Source of the DNA: Komarekiella delphini-convector SJRDD-AB1
GTDB lineage: Bacteria; Cyanobacteriota; Cyanobacteriia; Cyanobacteriales; Nostocaceae
Direction: 5' to 3'
Assembly (NCBI RefSeq): GCF_014831675.1
Contig: NZ_VJXY01000049.1
Location: 1 to 53,483 of the forward strand
DNA: 53,483 nucleotides
Shown piece after piece: positions 17,104-25,776 of this stretch. The translations under genes were made by a program, and so were the position numbers. Under the pieces are notes generated by a model. It was not told where the DNA came from, did no database searches, and was given only the letters and a program-made list of their open reading frames with translations. Each line of letters begins with the position of its first letter. The first letter of the stretch is position 1.

Positions 17104-17442
17104 GCAATTGTCCTAGAAGTAGGTTGACAATTAAGGTTTATGTTCTCTCAGCTTGGTAGGGGATTGATGTTTTCTAAAAACCTGGATACTCAAAGCAATT
17201 CACCCATAATATACACCGGAAAATAAATTGCTATCTGAAATTGACAGATTCTTGAAAAATAGTTGCAAAAAATCAAAGTAAAATCTTTTATTTTTCACTT
17301 TGTATCTCTTACATTGATTTATTTCCCAAACAGGAGGTTTTCCTGTTTTATATACTTAATAGCTACTTACTAGAGAGATAGCAATCGATTATACTCCAAC
17401 TTTAAAAAGTGCAACTATATATGTTGATATCCTGTATATCTT
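17104..17442. other. Gene-free region with a small hairpin
   Basis: 339 AT-rich bases. The inverted repeat AAACAGGA...TCCTGTTT at 17328-17348 could mark the 3' end of the cobW operon on the minus strand, but no U-run follows. Nothing else is recognised. Confidence 0.35.
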
Positions 17443-17907
17443 CTAGGGCATTAGGCTTGGTTTAAATTCTGACCAACGCTTGCAAACTTGTTCGTAGCAA
17501 TCGGGTGGGATAATTTTTAGTTGGTGTAAAAAATTCACCTCAAATTGAGGATCAGCTTTCAGCACCAAAAGAATATCTTGATGGGGATTGTATGTTGCGA
17601 TCGCGGGTAAAATTGATGAAATCATAGATGAGCAGATTGATTGCGATATAAATCCGCAATCCTGAAACGAACGCAAGTAAAACCCAATCAAATCAGAGGG
17701 GAGAAATTGCAGGGTGAAGGGAACTGTATCAAGACTTGTATCTGTAGGGTGAGTCACTTTAGTATCCACATCACAAATAACAACTCCCCGCCCAAATGAC
17801 TGAAATCCTTTCCATCCTGTGTAACCAATTACCAGCAGATTATTATGAATAAAGCTGTTTTGCCAGTAGCCAAAATTTCCTTGCCACACACTATTAGATG
17901 GTCGCAT
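17443..17907 (-). CDS. Conserved unknown protein downstream of cobW
   Basis: 154 aa from ATG 17907. A longer frame from 17964 exists but would overlap cobW by 71 bases. GGGGGAAGAAG just before 17907, and the equal length of its paralogue, favour the shorter form, which overlaps cobW by 14 bases. Landmarks: WQNSFIHNNLLVIGYTGWKG, GRGVVICDVD, TYNPHQDILLVLK and the C-terminal PPDCYEQVCKRWSEFKP. These blocks recur in the protein at 14359-14814. Function unknown. Position in a riboswitch-headed cluster suggests regulation by cobalamin. Confidence 0.65.
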   Translation of the reverse strand: MRPSNSVWQGNFGYWQNSFIHNNLLVIGYTGWKGFQSFGRGVVICDVDTKVTHPTDTSLDTVPFTLQFLPSDLIGFYLRSFQDCGFISQSICSSMISSILPAIATYNPHQDILLVLKADPQFEVNFLHQLKIIPPDCYEQVCKRWSEFKPSLMP

Positions 17908-18949
17908 TGACTTCTTCCCCCAACACCAATGATTCAATGCGAACTTGATCGAGTTCCTGTCCAATCAATACTAATCGCGTTTGACGGGATTCTTGGGGTT
18001 TCCAAGGACGATCGTAAAAGTAGTCAAATCGATTACCAACACCCTGTAATACCAGACGCATGGCTTTGTTAGGAACTGCTACAAATCCTTTAATTCGATA
18101 AATTTCTTGCTGTTGCACCAATGTTTGCAAGCGTTTAACCAAGACAGTCGGATCAAATGCTTGGTCTAGCAGTAGTTGCACTGCATTAATCCCTTCATCA
18201 TGTTCGTGGTCTTCTTCAGTATCGTGATGACTAGGACGACTATCTAAGTTGTCTTCTACCGCAGCGTTGAAACCGAGTAACAAATCGCCACTGATTTTAC
18301 CATCCTGGCAAGGAATGACTTTTACACCAGGCGATAAGTTCTGCTTTAGCCAATCTTGCACCCTAACTTGCGTTTGTTCGTCAACGCGATCGCTCTTGGT
18401 AAGCAATACTAGATCAGCACAAGCCAGTTGATCTTCAAACAGTTCCTCAATGGGTGTTTCGTGTTCTAGACTAGAGTCGGCTTGTCTCTGTGCTAAGAGG
18501 GCTGCTAAATCGCCTACATATTGATTAGTTGCCAACGCTTCACAGTCCACCACAGTAATTACGCTGTCTACTGTAGCGCCTGTGCGAATCTCCGGCCAGC
18601 GAAATGCTTGCACCAATGGTTTTGGTAGTGCTAATCCAGAGGTTTCAATTAACATACAGTCAAGGCTCGCGCGTCGCTTCAGTAATTCTTGCATTGCTGG
18701 GAGGAATTCTTCTTGCACCGTACAGCACAGACAACCATTGGTGAGTTCAACAATATTACTGTTGGAGTCTTCTTCATCGTCACAAACTCGGCAATCACGC
18801 AAAAGTTCGCCATCAATTCCGATTTCTCCAAATTCATTCACCAAAACCGCAATGCGTCGTCCTTCATTGTTTTGCAGTAAATGGCGAATTAACGTCGTTT
18901 TGCCTGCACCTAGAAATCCTGTAATTACTGTGACGGGAATTTTTTGCAT
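17894..18949 (-). CDS. cobW: CobW-type GTPase (cobalamin pathway metallochaperone)
   Basis: 351 aa. Walker A is GFLGAGKTTLIRH (~11-23). The metal-binding CxCC motif lies in ELTNGCLCCTVQEEF (~68-82). Switch ETSGLALPKP is at ~103 and the guanine-specificity LLTKSD at ~180. A His-rich stretch (HHDTEEDHEHDEG, ~240-252) may hold metal, and the C-terminal domain (IYRIKGFVAV, FDYFYDRPW) is complete. Its features look closer to the B12-pathway CobW subgroup than to zinc-type COG0523 proteins, and a cobalamin riboswitch heads the cluster. It likely delivers cobalt to the cobaltochelatase. 115 bases separate it from the methyltransferase upstream. Confidence 0.82.
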   Translation of the reverse strand: MQKIPVTVITGFLGAGKTTLIRHLLQNNEGRRIAVLVNEFGEIGIDGELLRDCRVCDDEEDSNSNIVELTNGCLCCTVQEEFLPAMQELLKRRASLDCMLIETSGLALPKPLVQAFRWPEIRTGATVDSVITVVDCEALATNQYVGDLAALLAQRQADSSLEHETPIEELFEDQLACADLVLLTKSDRVDEQTQVRVQDWLKQNLSPGVKVIPCQDGKISGDLLLGFNAAVEDNLDSRPSHHDTEEDHEHDEGINAVQLLLDQAFDPTVLVKRLQTLVQQQEIYRIKGFVAVPNKAMRLVLQGVGNRFDYFYDRPWKPQESRQTRLVLIGQELDQVRIESLVLGEEVNATI

Positions 18950-19063
18950 ATAAAGTGTGTCGTTTGTTGATTAATTTTGCGATGTGTAGAAAGAAGTTCT
19001 AACCGCAGATATCACGCAGTCAGTTGGTGTTAAAATCCAAATATTCATCACTAACTGCGATCG

Positions 19064-20065
19064 CTACCTAACCAAGCTTGAGGGATTTTGGTTGCCAAAG
19101 TTTCTGTCCATCAATTCTGTGCGTGAGTTTACCCGCACAGCGCGGAACATTCCAAATCGACACAACCCTGCACCAAACGCCAAACGCATCAGTAAAAGCG
19201 TCGGTACTTCGCGCACAGACTTGACAAAACCAGACAGTCCAAAACGCACTAATCCCTCTGGTCGAGCTATCCCTTGCCAAATCGAATCGAACCAAGAAGG
19301 AAGGGTTTCTTGCGTCCAGTCTGCCGTAATTACCTCCCCCTCAACTAATTCTGTCCCCGCCAAAAGCTCAGAAAAGCCTTCAATACTGGAAAAAGCTGGA
19401 TGAGACCACTGCTCGAGCAGTTGCCGCATTACTGGTTTCTCCCAAAAATTTAGCGGCTTTTGGCGGTCATCCCTCTGATTCCAGTCAGCTACAACCAAGA
19501 CCCCACCAGGCTTTAGCACCCGCATTAATTCTCTAGCAAAAACGGCTTTATCTGGCATGTGGGGGCCTGCTTCAATTGACCAGACTACATCAAAACTGGC
19601 ATCTGGAAACGACAATGCCATCGCATCATCGACCGCAAACTGGACGTTTAGCCCGTCGGGTGTTAACTCCTGGGCGCGGTTAACCTGCTGAGGGCTGATG
19701 GTAATCCCTGTGACAGCAAACCCATAATCCCGCGCTAAAATCCGGCTGCTACCCCCAATCCCACAGCCAACATCTAAGACAGTAGTACCAGGAGGTAATT
19801 TTTCTATTCCACCCCATTTCACCATTTCATGGACAAAATCAGATTTAGCAGCCAAAAAATCCTTACTTCGCGGTGGCGAACCGTAGTGACCGAGGTGAAT
19901 GTGTTCCCCCCAATAAAACTCTACAATGCCGTCAAGTGTCCATTGATCGTAGGAATTGGCGACTGTGGTTGAGGATTGATACTTGCGGGCAGTCAGGAGA
20001 TAAGACGCAACTCCAATCACTAAAAGTACAAAAAAACCAATTATAAAATATAGTAAAGTTGACAT
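19064..20065 (-). CDS. MPBQ/MSBQ methyltransferase-like enzyme (Sll0418 type)
   Basis: 333 aa. An N-terminal membrane anchor (LYFIIGFFVLLVIGVASYLLTARKYQ) is followed by YDQWTLDGIVEFYWGEHIHLGHYG. SAM motif I is VLDVGCGIGGSSRILARDYG (~95-115), then VTGITISPQQVNRAQELTP, VVWSIEAGPHMPDK, VLVVADWNQRDDRQKPLNFWEKPVM and near the end FGAGLCRFGMFRAVR. This closely follows what I recall of Synechocystis Sll0418, which methylates 2-methyl-6-phytyl- and solanyl-benzoquinol for tocopherol and plastoquinone. It would act at the inner or thylakoid membrane. It follows a cobalamin riboswitch, which is unexpected because the reaction needs SAM, not B12. A paralogue with another substrate is possible. Confidence 0.78.
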   Translation of the reverse strand: MSTLLYFIIGFFVLLVIGVASYLLTARKYQSSTTVANSYDQWTLDGIVEFYWGEHIHLGHYGSPPRSKDFLAAKSDFVHEMVKWGGIEKLPPGTTVLDVGCGIGGSSRILARDYGFAVTGITISPQQVNRAQELTPDGLNVQFAVDDAMALSFPDASFDVVWSIEAGPHMPDKAVFARELMRVLKPGGVLVVADWNQRDDRQKPLNFWEKPVMRQLLEQWSHPAFSSIEGFSELLAGTELVEGEVITADWTQETLPSWFDSIWQGIARPEGLVRFGLSGFVKSVREVPTLLLMRLAFGAGLCRFGMFRAVRVNSRTELMDRNFGNQNPSSLVR

Positions 20066-20087
20066 TTTTTTGAACGCTCCTGTACAC

Positions 20088-20342
20088 CTATTTGAGTCGA
20101 TCTAACGGTTTGCTCATTGCTGCTCGTCCCGAATTAGATGCGCGATATCTTAACCGCCCAAAGTCGGCAATCGCAATATAAATCATCCGATACATCGACA
20201 TTGCAATGTTTTGAACATCTTGAATAATTTTCCCTTGCAGTAGACTGGGCTTGTATTTGCCTTGAGGGAGAGCCGTTTGTTTGACAAAGGGATGAATAGC
20301 AGTAGGAATCTTCCCAGTTCGGTGAAGATAGAATTTCGGCAT
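20088..20342 (-). CDS. Small basic hypothetical protein, 84 aa
   Basis: Not recognised. A basic, Lys/Arg-rich protein with a central helical, weakly hydrophobic stretch (QDVQNIAMSMYRMIYIAIADFG) and a basic tail. No clear signal peptide. It lies 22 bases upstream of the methyltransferase and is the first sizeable frame after riboswitch 2, so it is probably cotranscribed and cobalamin-regulated. No strong ribosome binding site is seen before ATG 20342. Confidence 0.5.
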   Translation of the reverse strand: MPKFYLHRTGKIPTAIHPFVKQTALPQGKYKPSLLQGKIIQDVQNIAMSMYRMIYIAIADFGRLRYRASNSGRAAMSKPLDRLK

Positions 20343-20578
20343 GATAATTAACTGAAGTATTAGTCTAGTAAATTAGCAATTTCTATGCGTAATTGAAAAA
20401 GCATTTGTTCAGTAGTGTCACAGGAATATATACGTCATACACGCCATTTACTACCTGTTTTGAACAACTTCTATCTGTTAGTTAATACAACGTTTTTTTG
20501 TTGCTGTGACTATTTGCAAGCGATACTCTCATCTGGAGTAGCGATCGCTGCATCTAAAGACACAACTTGCACCGGAAA

Positions 20579-20674
20579 TTAATCGCTTACCCTCTCATAG
20601 AAAGTCGTAATCTGTAGCGGATTGATATGTGGCGCTATGAGAACGTAAAGCTGAGTAGTTGTAGAAATCTTCAT
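20579..20674 (-). CDS. Possible leader ORF, 31 aa, just after riboswitch 2
   Basis: ATG 20674 lies 11 bases after the platform hairpin of the second cobalamin riboswitch and opens a 31-codon frame (MKISTTTQLYVLIAPHINPL...). No ribosome binding site is obvious, and the peptide has no family resemblance. It could be a leader peptide, the remnant of a lost first gene, or chance. Confidence 0.22.
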   Translation of the reverse strand: MKISTTTQLYVLIAPHINPLQITTFYERVSD

Positions 20675-20679
20675 GATAA

Positions 20680-20850
20680 TATTTATCTGTGCCTCGCAGA
20701 TGTACAAAATTTACAAGTTCACTTCGGCGGGCATTCTGACTCACAAGGCGAACCTTGATTACAGCTGCGGGACAGCGCCGGATTTACACCGGACTTTCCC
20801 CCTTGCGTCTGATGGCTGACTCCCAACAGAACCGAGTTGATATTGGTCTG
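20680..20850 (-). promoter_or_regulatory. Cobalamin riboswitch upstream of the methyltransferase/cobW cluster
   Basis: The minus strand carries AAGGGGGAAAGTCCGGTGTA, AATCCGGCGCTGTCCCGCAG, CTGTAA, a variable stem (AAGGTTCGCCTT), then GAGTCAGAATGCCCGCCGAA. The hairpin at 20685-20701 is identical to that after the btuB riboswitch. Downstream on the same strand are a small protein gene, the Sll0418-like gene, cobW and an unknown gene; how far the transcript runs is not known. Confidence 0.92.
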
Positions 20851-20911
20851 ATAATAGCATGATTATGAATTTAATCATACTTAAACTGACTGGTTGTAAT
20901 AGCTACCATTT

Positions 20912-21102
20912 TTTAGTGGGACTGAGACAAAAACAACCAAAAAAGAACCTCAAATCTATATACAGAAAGACTTTAATATCGTTTTGCTTAGTTTCTTAAT
21001 ATATCTAAGTTTTGAGCTATTTTTGAGCATTTGGTGTATTTCTCTTACCCTGCATGGGTTTGAGGCTTGTTTTTCCCTCAAAAATGTTTAAGTCCCGCTA
21101 AA
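20912..21102. repeat. Element with imperfect terminal inverted repeats, ~190 bp
   Basis: TTTAGTGGGACTGA (20912-20925) and the complement of TAAGTCCCGCTAAA (21089-21102) match at 12 of 14 positions. The inside is AT-rich and non-coding. It may be a miniature or decayed insertion sequence sitting just upstream of riboswitch 2. The flanking parts of 20851-21206 hold no gene. Confidence 0.35.
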
Positions 21103-21206
21103 TGCACAGTTACTAATAATTGATTCCTACAATTTAAAAGAAGTCTTGGCTATGTCCACCAAGACTTCCGATATATTTATTCAACTTAAAACCTAAAGCC
21201 AATTTT

Positions 21207-21446
21207 TTATCCCAAATTGCTGAAATAGATTGCCCAAAGGGTTCCTGTTACTCCCACAGCAATTAAAAGGTTAGTGAAAAACTTGCCTAATTCAGTTGAT
21301 TCTCCCAGTACTTTATCATCTTGACCTGCACTGAAAAATAATGACCAGGCTTGGTTAACGTTAATTGTTTCAAAGTTGTTGAAATCGGGACGAAAAACAA
21401 CGGGGCCAATTAAATCTTTTTTAGGGAAATCAAAATCAGTTTTCAT
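21207..21446 (-). CDS. Small single-membrane-segment hypothetical protein, 79 aa
   Basis: A polar N-terminal half (FPKKDLIGPVVFRPDFNNFE) and one C-terminal membrane segment (FFTNLLIAVGVTGTLWAIYF). Not recognised, but it lies 62 bases downstream of a high-light-inducible protein gene on the same strand, and the N-in/C-out layout is typical of small thylakoid subunits. GAGGATAGCT before ATG 21446 is an adequate ribosome binding site. A role with chlorophyll-binding proteins is only inferred from position. Confidence 0.6.
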   Translation of the reverse strand: MKTDFDFPKKDLIGPVVFRPDFNNFETINVNQAWSLFFSAGQDDKVLGESTELGKFFTNLLIAVGVTGTLWAIYFSNLG

Positions 21447-21508
21447 AGCTATCCTCTGGTGATTTTCTATCGGTTAATTGAGTGAAATTCTTAAATATTC
21501 AGATTTAG

Positions 21509-21721
21509 TTATAGGTTTGTCAGCCATCCAATCAAGCCGTGTCCTGTGACAACTTCTACAGCTATGAGTGAGACAAAACCAATCATCGCCAAACGTCCGT
21601 TGAGTTTCTCGGCGTACTCGGTAAAACCTGCTCTTGGGGTTTGATCTACATAAACCTTTGGTTCAATTGCAAAGTTGTTGAGTTGACCGAGTTCGTTCAT
21701 GGTAAAGCCTTTGCTTGTCAT
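21509..21721 (-). CDS. hli: High-light-inducible protein (single-helix chlorophyll-binding)
   Basis: 70 aa. The C-terminal helix holds the chlorophyll-binding motif [23 protein letters not shown], where the Glu and Asn/Arg positions match the ELIP/HLIP family. The N-terminus has a typical soluble stretch ([16 protein letters not shown]). HLIPs sit in the thylakoid membrane, protect photosystem assembly intermediates and quench energy under stress. AGGAAAAAAG before ATG 21721 supports the start; an internal ATG at residue 8 is also possible. Confidence 0.9.
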   Translation of the reverse strand: MTSKGFTMNELGQLNNFAIEPKVYVDQTPRAGFTEYAEKLNGRLAMIGFVSLIAVEVVTGHGLIGWLTNL

Positions 21722-21857
21722 GTCTTTTTTCCTTTACTTGCTTATGTAACCAAATATAACAATATGTAAATATTTTTTGCAAGTACTTGACATGAATAAA
21801 AACTGTGGTTATCCGCACTCAGCAGGTTAGGTTTACCGTATGTGTGATCACCTCTGG

Positions 21858-21905
21858 CGGGTGCAAAGCACCATCGCGTAGCGTCTCCGTTGTGAGAGAA
21901 TCGCC
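21858..21905. repeat. Nostoc-type GC-rich repeat
   Basis: GGCGGGTGCAAAGCACCATC followed by GCGTAGCGTCTCCG is a member of the dispersed repeats seen at several intergenic places here. It lies between the importer gene's 3' end and the high-light-inducible protein. Confidence 0.4.
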
Positions 21906-22003
21906 TCTGACAATTTAAAGAACATGATTAGTAGGACTTTGGTCAGGGTTTTTAAGCAATCCGATGTAGCGAGAGGGCTGTATACCTTGTGAATGTGTTG
22001 CTT

Positions 22004-23185
22004 CTATGCCCGCAAGTTGGTTATTAGTAATACGCTCAATAAACTCAAGGCTGCACTAATGATAAACATAAACGTATATCCCGTAGCGCTGGCGATCGCA
22101 CCGCTAAGAACTGAAGCAGCAATTCCGCCAATGTATACTACTGACACCTGAAATGTATAATCAGTAGCGGCTGTTGCAGGTTCGCATTTATCCATCATGG
22201 CACTTAGTAATGCAGTATATGCCATACTTTGTGCTGCATTGACTGTTATACTCACAGCATACAGCACGGGTAAACTACTGATACCAATTGCAGGTATGAT
22301 ATACAAAAGTGTCACCATGCTAGCGGCAAAGCCAAATAGAGCTAGAGAACGTAATCTTCCCAAGTGGGTAATCCAGACTCCTGCAATCAAAGCACTAACA
22401 ATACGGACACTGTAACTGACAATACCCAACATTAAGCCAATATCTGAGAGCGACAAACCTCTATCAACAAAAAGTGGACGAAGCATTGTACCTGACATCA
22501 TTTCGCCTCCCATATATAGCAATATTACGAAAAGCCACAGTAATGCTTTGGGACGCGAGAGAAAGTTGATAAAAGGTTGAAAATAAGATGTGAAAAAGTT
22601 CGATTTCTGAGATTTATTACTAACTTGTTCTTTATACAATATTACTGGAATTAAAGTCAGTAAAATTATTACTGACATGATTATCAAGCTATACCGCCAG
22701 CCGATTCTATCTAGTAGAATCAGCACTCCACCCCCACCAATAATAGCGCCAAAAACATTTCCCCCAGCTTGAATAGCGTTTCCTAATCCTCTTTCTCGCG
22801 GTTCGAGTAAATTTACTGCTAATGCATCAGTTGCAATGTCTTGGCTGGAGGAGAATAAAAAAGCGAGAAACATACAAAAAACTAAGATATTGAAATTCTC
22901 TTTAATATCAATAAATGCACATCCAAAGGTTACAAATGCTAACAAAACTTGAAAACAGATAATCCAACCGCGATAATGTCCTAACTTTGGCAAACGGTAG
23001 CGGTCAATAAAAGGCGACCACAGAAATTTTAACGCTGAGGGTAGAATGAGAAAACTTAACAACCCGATAGCATCCAGCGACATATTTTGTTGTCGCATAA
23101 AAACAGGTACGGTTTGGATAAAAAAGGTTGTCGGAATGAATTGAGTAGTATAAAGTGCGGCGAGCAGGATTAATTTAGCAAGCAT
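22004..23185 (-). CDS. RhtX/FptX-like MFS siderophore importer
   Basis: 393 aa from ATG 23185 (the frame also extends to a TTG at 23212; neither start has a clear ribosome binding site). About 12 membrane helices. Landmarks are an early YTTQFIPTTFFIQTVPVFMRQ, FLILPSALKFLWSPFIDRY (~50), SSSQDIATDALAVNLLEPRERGLGNAIQAGG (~125-155) and FVDRGLSLSDIGLML. These features match AmpG/RhtX/FptX transporters, which carry whole metal-chelate molecules such as pyochelin or rhizobactin across the inner membrane without ATP. It lies 74 bases after the TonB receptor on the same strand, so the two form an uptake pair, most likely for the metallophore made by the divergent operon. Confidence 0.75.
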   Translation of the reverse strand: MLAKLILLAALYTTQFIPTTFFIQTVPVFMRQQNMSLDAIGLLSFLILPSALKFLWSPFIDRYRLPKLGHYRGWIICFQVLLAFVTFGCAFIDIKENFNILVFCMFLAFLFSSSQDIATDALAVNLLEPRERGLGNAIQAGGNVFGAIIGGGGVLILLDRIGWRYSLIIMSVIILLTLIPVILYKEQVSNKSQKSNFFTSYFQPFINFLSRPKALLWLFVILLYMGGEMMSGTMLRPLFVDRGLSLSDIGLMLGIVSYSVRIVSALIAGVWITHLGRLRSLALFGFAASMVTLLYIIPAIGISSLPVLYAVSITVNAAQSMAYTALLSAMMDKCEPATAATDYTFQVSVVYIGGIAASVLSGAIASATGYTFMFIISAALSLLSVLLITNLRA

Positions 23186-23259
23186 GGCGATGTGCGGAGG
23201 ATAACAAATCAAAAATAGCGACAGGAAAGATAATTTTTTCTATCGCTACAACAATTAAA

Positions 23260-25776
23260 TTAGAAATTAGCTTTAATTTGCACGCCATAGGTCACGGGAT
23301 CGCCAAATCCTGCGGTTCCATCCGGTACTGGGAATAAGTATCCAGAGGTGATATAGCGAGTATCAAACAAGTTATTTGCATATAGGTAAATGCCATATTT
23401 CTCGGCTTCGTAACCAATGCGGGCATTTACTAAGGCGTATGGTTCTTGCTTGATTTGGTTCGCATCATCAAAATAAGTAATACCATAACCACGCAATTCT
23501 GCACGAGCAAACAAGCCTCCCGGACTGCGATATTGAGCAGCTAAATTGTAGGTAAATTGTGGGGAAAGGGGAACTTGATTATTGCTTAAGTCTACACCTG
23601 TATCGGAATTTAGGTAGTTTTTGTATATACTATCTACATAACCAACTGATGCAGTTAAATCGAATCCTTTAGCTGGTTTTGCTTTCAGTTCAAATTCTAC
23701 TCCAGTGGCTTTGAGGTCAACATTGTTAACTCTGCCAAAAAGCCCACTCTCATCATATTGCAAAACTTGATAGTCATTTACATCGTTGTGAAAGATTGAT
23801 AGGTTAGCAATTAAACGATTATCCAGCCAAGAAGATTTCAAACCGACTTCATAACTCCAGGTTTTTTCTTCTCCAAATCGCAGTTCTGCTTCGCTATTGG
23901 CGCGGTAGTTCAATCCACCCGGTCTATAACCTTTGGCAATAGTCACGTATCCCATTAAACTAGGATTGAATTGATATTTCAAACCGAAGCGAGGAATCAA
24001 TTCACTGTTGCTGACTTTTTCATTGTTAAATGCCGGACGCAGTGGGGTGAGAGTTCCGTCAGCGTTTACTGACTCATAAGTACTATCTGAAGAGGCATCA
24101 CTAGATTCGTAACGCAAACCAGCAAATACAGTTAATGGTTCTATCAGCTGATAATCTACTTGTCCAAATACCGCGTAGGTTTGACGATTATCGTCTCCAG
24201 TACGTCTAAATCTGCCAAATCCAGGAAAATCAGTTTGAGCATCGTCAACGTTAAAGTCACGAGATTCGTAGTAAGCACCTAACAACCATTGAAAACGCTC
24301 TGCCGTTTCTGGAGATTGGAAACGTAATTCTTGCGTCCATAATGTGGAGTCAATACCATCAATAATTTGTATCGCTCCTGTACTTCCCGGTACAAGGTTT
24401 TCTTGATGGGTAAAACGACGTGCGGTGATGGATGTGGCTCGGAAGCCTCCACCGTTGTAACCGATTTTTAAAGCTTGAGTATTTGTACTTAGTTTACTGT
24501 ATCCTTCGGTTTGTAAATTAACCTCGAATGGGTCAGGAGGATTTAACTTGTTGTAGGTTGGATTACCATCATCTGTAAAGCTGTTATAGCTATTAAAAGA
24601 TACTGTCCAATCTGGTGTAGGTGTCCACAAAAGTTGCGCTCGTGCAGCTAACCGCGATCGCTCGCCTATTTCATTACCTGTGGCTAGGTTCTTAATAAAT
24701 CCATCCTGTCCTCTGTAAGCTCCCGCAATTCTCAGTGATAGTTTATCGTCAACCAAAGCATCGTTGAGAGAGAATTGGAATTCGCGGCTGTTATATCTAC
24801 CGTAACTTGCACTAACTCGTGTTTCTGGTTCTGGCGTTGCTTGTCTAGAAATGATATTGACGACCCCACCAGAACTATTTCGACCGTATAGCGTACTTTG
24901 AGGGCCTCTTAGCACTTCTATTTGTTCTAGATCGAGTAAAGCTAAGTCTAGAAAGCCGTTATAATCAATTGGAATATCATCAATGTAAAAAGCTACGCTA
25001 TCCTGAGCGGTAAGGAAATTTTGATTGTTCAAACCCCGCAAGCTGTAATTACTAAACTCTGTACCGCCGGAAGATGTGGGAAGAAAGTTAAAGTTGGGCG
25101 TTTGATTTGCAATATCAATCAAAGAATCGATTTGAGCATCTTCTATTTCTTGACGAGGTATTACCGTAACACTAATGGGTACATTCTGTGCATTTTCCGG
25201 TCGTTTTTGTGCGGTAACGACTAATTCAATATCTGGATCTGGTTCATTAGGTTTTTGGCTATTGGCTGATGGTTGAGTTTCAGGTGTTGTTGGTGTCACC
25301 CCTAAAACTAAACCTTCATCGCTGTCAAATAGTTCGACTTTTGGAGCTTGTGTTGTCCCCACTACAGTAATCTGGATACTATTTGCATCCTGGTTTGCCG
25401 CCAATACTTCCGTAATTCCCGCAACTGGCTTTTCTTGACGGAAGGTATTACCACTTGCTAAACGCATCTGTGCATTGGGAATATTTGCAATAAAGGTATT
25501 ACCTTCTATTTTAGTTGTGGCTTGCAGTTTGTCAGATACAGATGTTTCTAAAATAACTTCCAACCCACTAGCTGTCTGATTCAACTTTATCCCTGTTACT
25601 AGAATAGTAGACTGCTCTTGTTGAGCTAGCCACTCCTTAACACTTGTGTGAGTCAGCTTAATATCTGAAAGTTGGGGAATTTGATCTTCTTTTGTGACAG
25701 CTAAAGCTTGTTGATTTATAAATATGGCAAGTATAATAGCTAGTCCTAAATTTCCCAGTAGATACAGTTTCCTCAT
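23260..25776 (-). CDS. AMIN-type TonB-dependent metallophore receptor, 838 aa
   Basis: After the signal peptide (residues 1-26) comes an AMIN-like domain (~50-165; ILVTGIKLNQTASGLEVILE, FIANIPNAQM), typical of cyanobacterial siderophore receptors. A TonB-box-like DIELVVTAQKRPENAQNVPISV (~182) precedes the plug (IDIANQTPNFNFLPTSSGG, YSLRGLNNQNF, IEVLRGPQSTLYGRNSSGGVVNIISRQ) and a barrel ending in Phe. AGGATTAA before ATG 25776 supports the start. A palindrome like the putative PetR operator lies ~130 bases upstream. In Anabaena a receptor of this class, IacT, has been linked to iron and copper. The substrate here is probably the neighbouring metallophore. Confidence 0.85.
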   Translation of the reverse strand: MRKLYLLGNLGLAIILAIFINQQALAVTKEDQIPQLSDIKLTHTSVKEWLAQQEQSTILVTGIKLNQTASGLEVILETSVSDKLQATTKIEGNTFIANIPNAQMRLASGNTFRQEKPVAGITEVLAANQDANSIQITVVGTTQAPKVELFDSDEGLVLGVTPTTPETQPSANSQKPNEPDPDIELVVTAQKRPENAQNVPISVTVIPRQEIEDAQIDSLIDIANQTPNFNFLPTSSGGTEFSNYSLRGLNNQNFLTAQDSVAFYIDDIPIDYNGFLDLALLDLEQIEVLRGPQSTLYGRNSSGGVVNIISRQATPEPETRVSASYGRYNSREFQFSLNDALVDDKLSLRIAGAYRGQDGFIKNLATGNEIGERSRLAARAQLLWTPTPDWTVSFNSYNSFTDDGNPTYNKLNPPDPFEVNLQTEGYSKLSTNTQALKIGYNGGGFRATSITARRFTHQENLVPGSTGAIQIIDGIDSTLWTQELRFQSPETAERFQWLLGAYYESRDFNVDDAQTDFPGFGRFRRTGDDNRQTYAVFGQVDYQLIEPLTVFAGLRYESSDASSDSTYESVNADGTLTPLRPAFNNEKVSNSELIPRFGLKYQFNPSLMGYVTIAKGYRPGGLNYRANSEAELRFGEEKTWSYEVGLKSSWLDNRLIANLSIFHNDVNDYQVLQYDESGLFGRVNNVDLKATGVEFELKAKPAKGFDLTASVGYVDSIYKNYLNSDTGVDLSNNQVPLSPQFTYNLAAQYRSPGGLFARAELRGYGITYFDDANQIKQEPYALVNARIGYEAEKYGIYLYANNLFDTRYITSGYLFPVPDGTAGFGDPVTYGVQIKANF

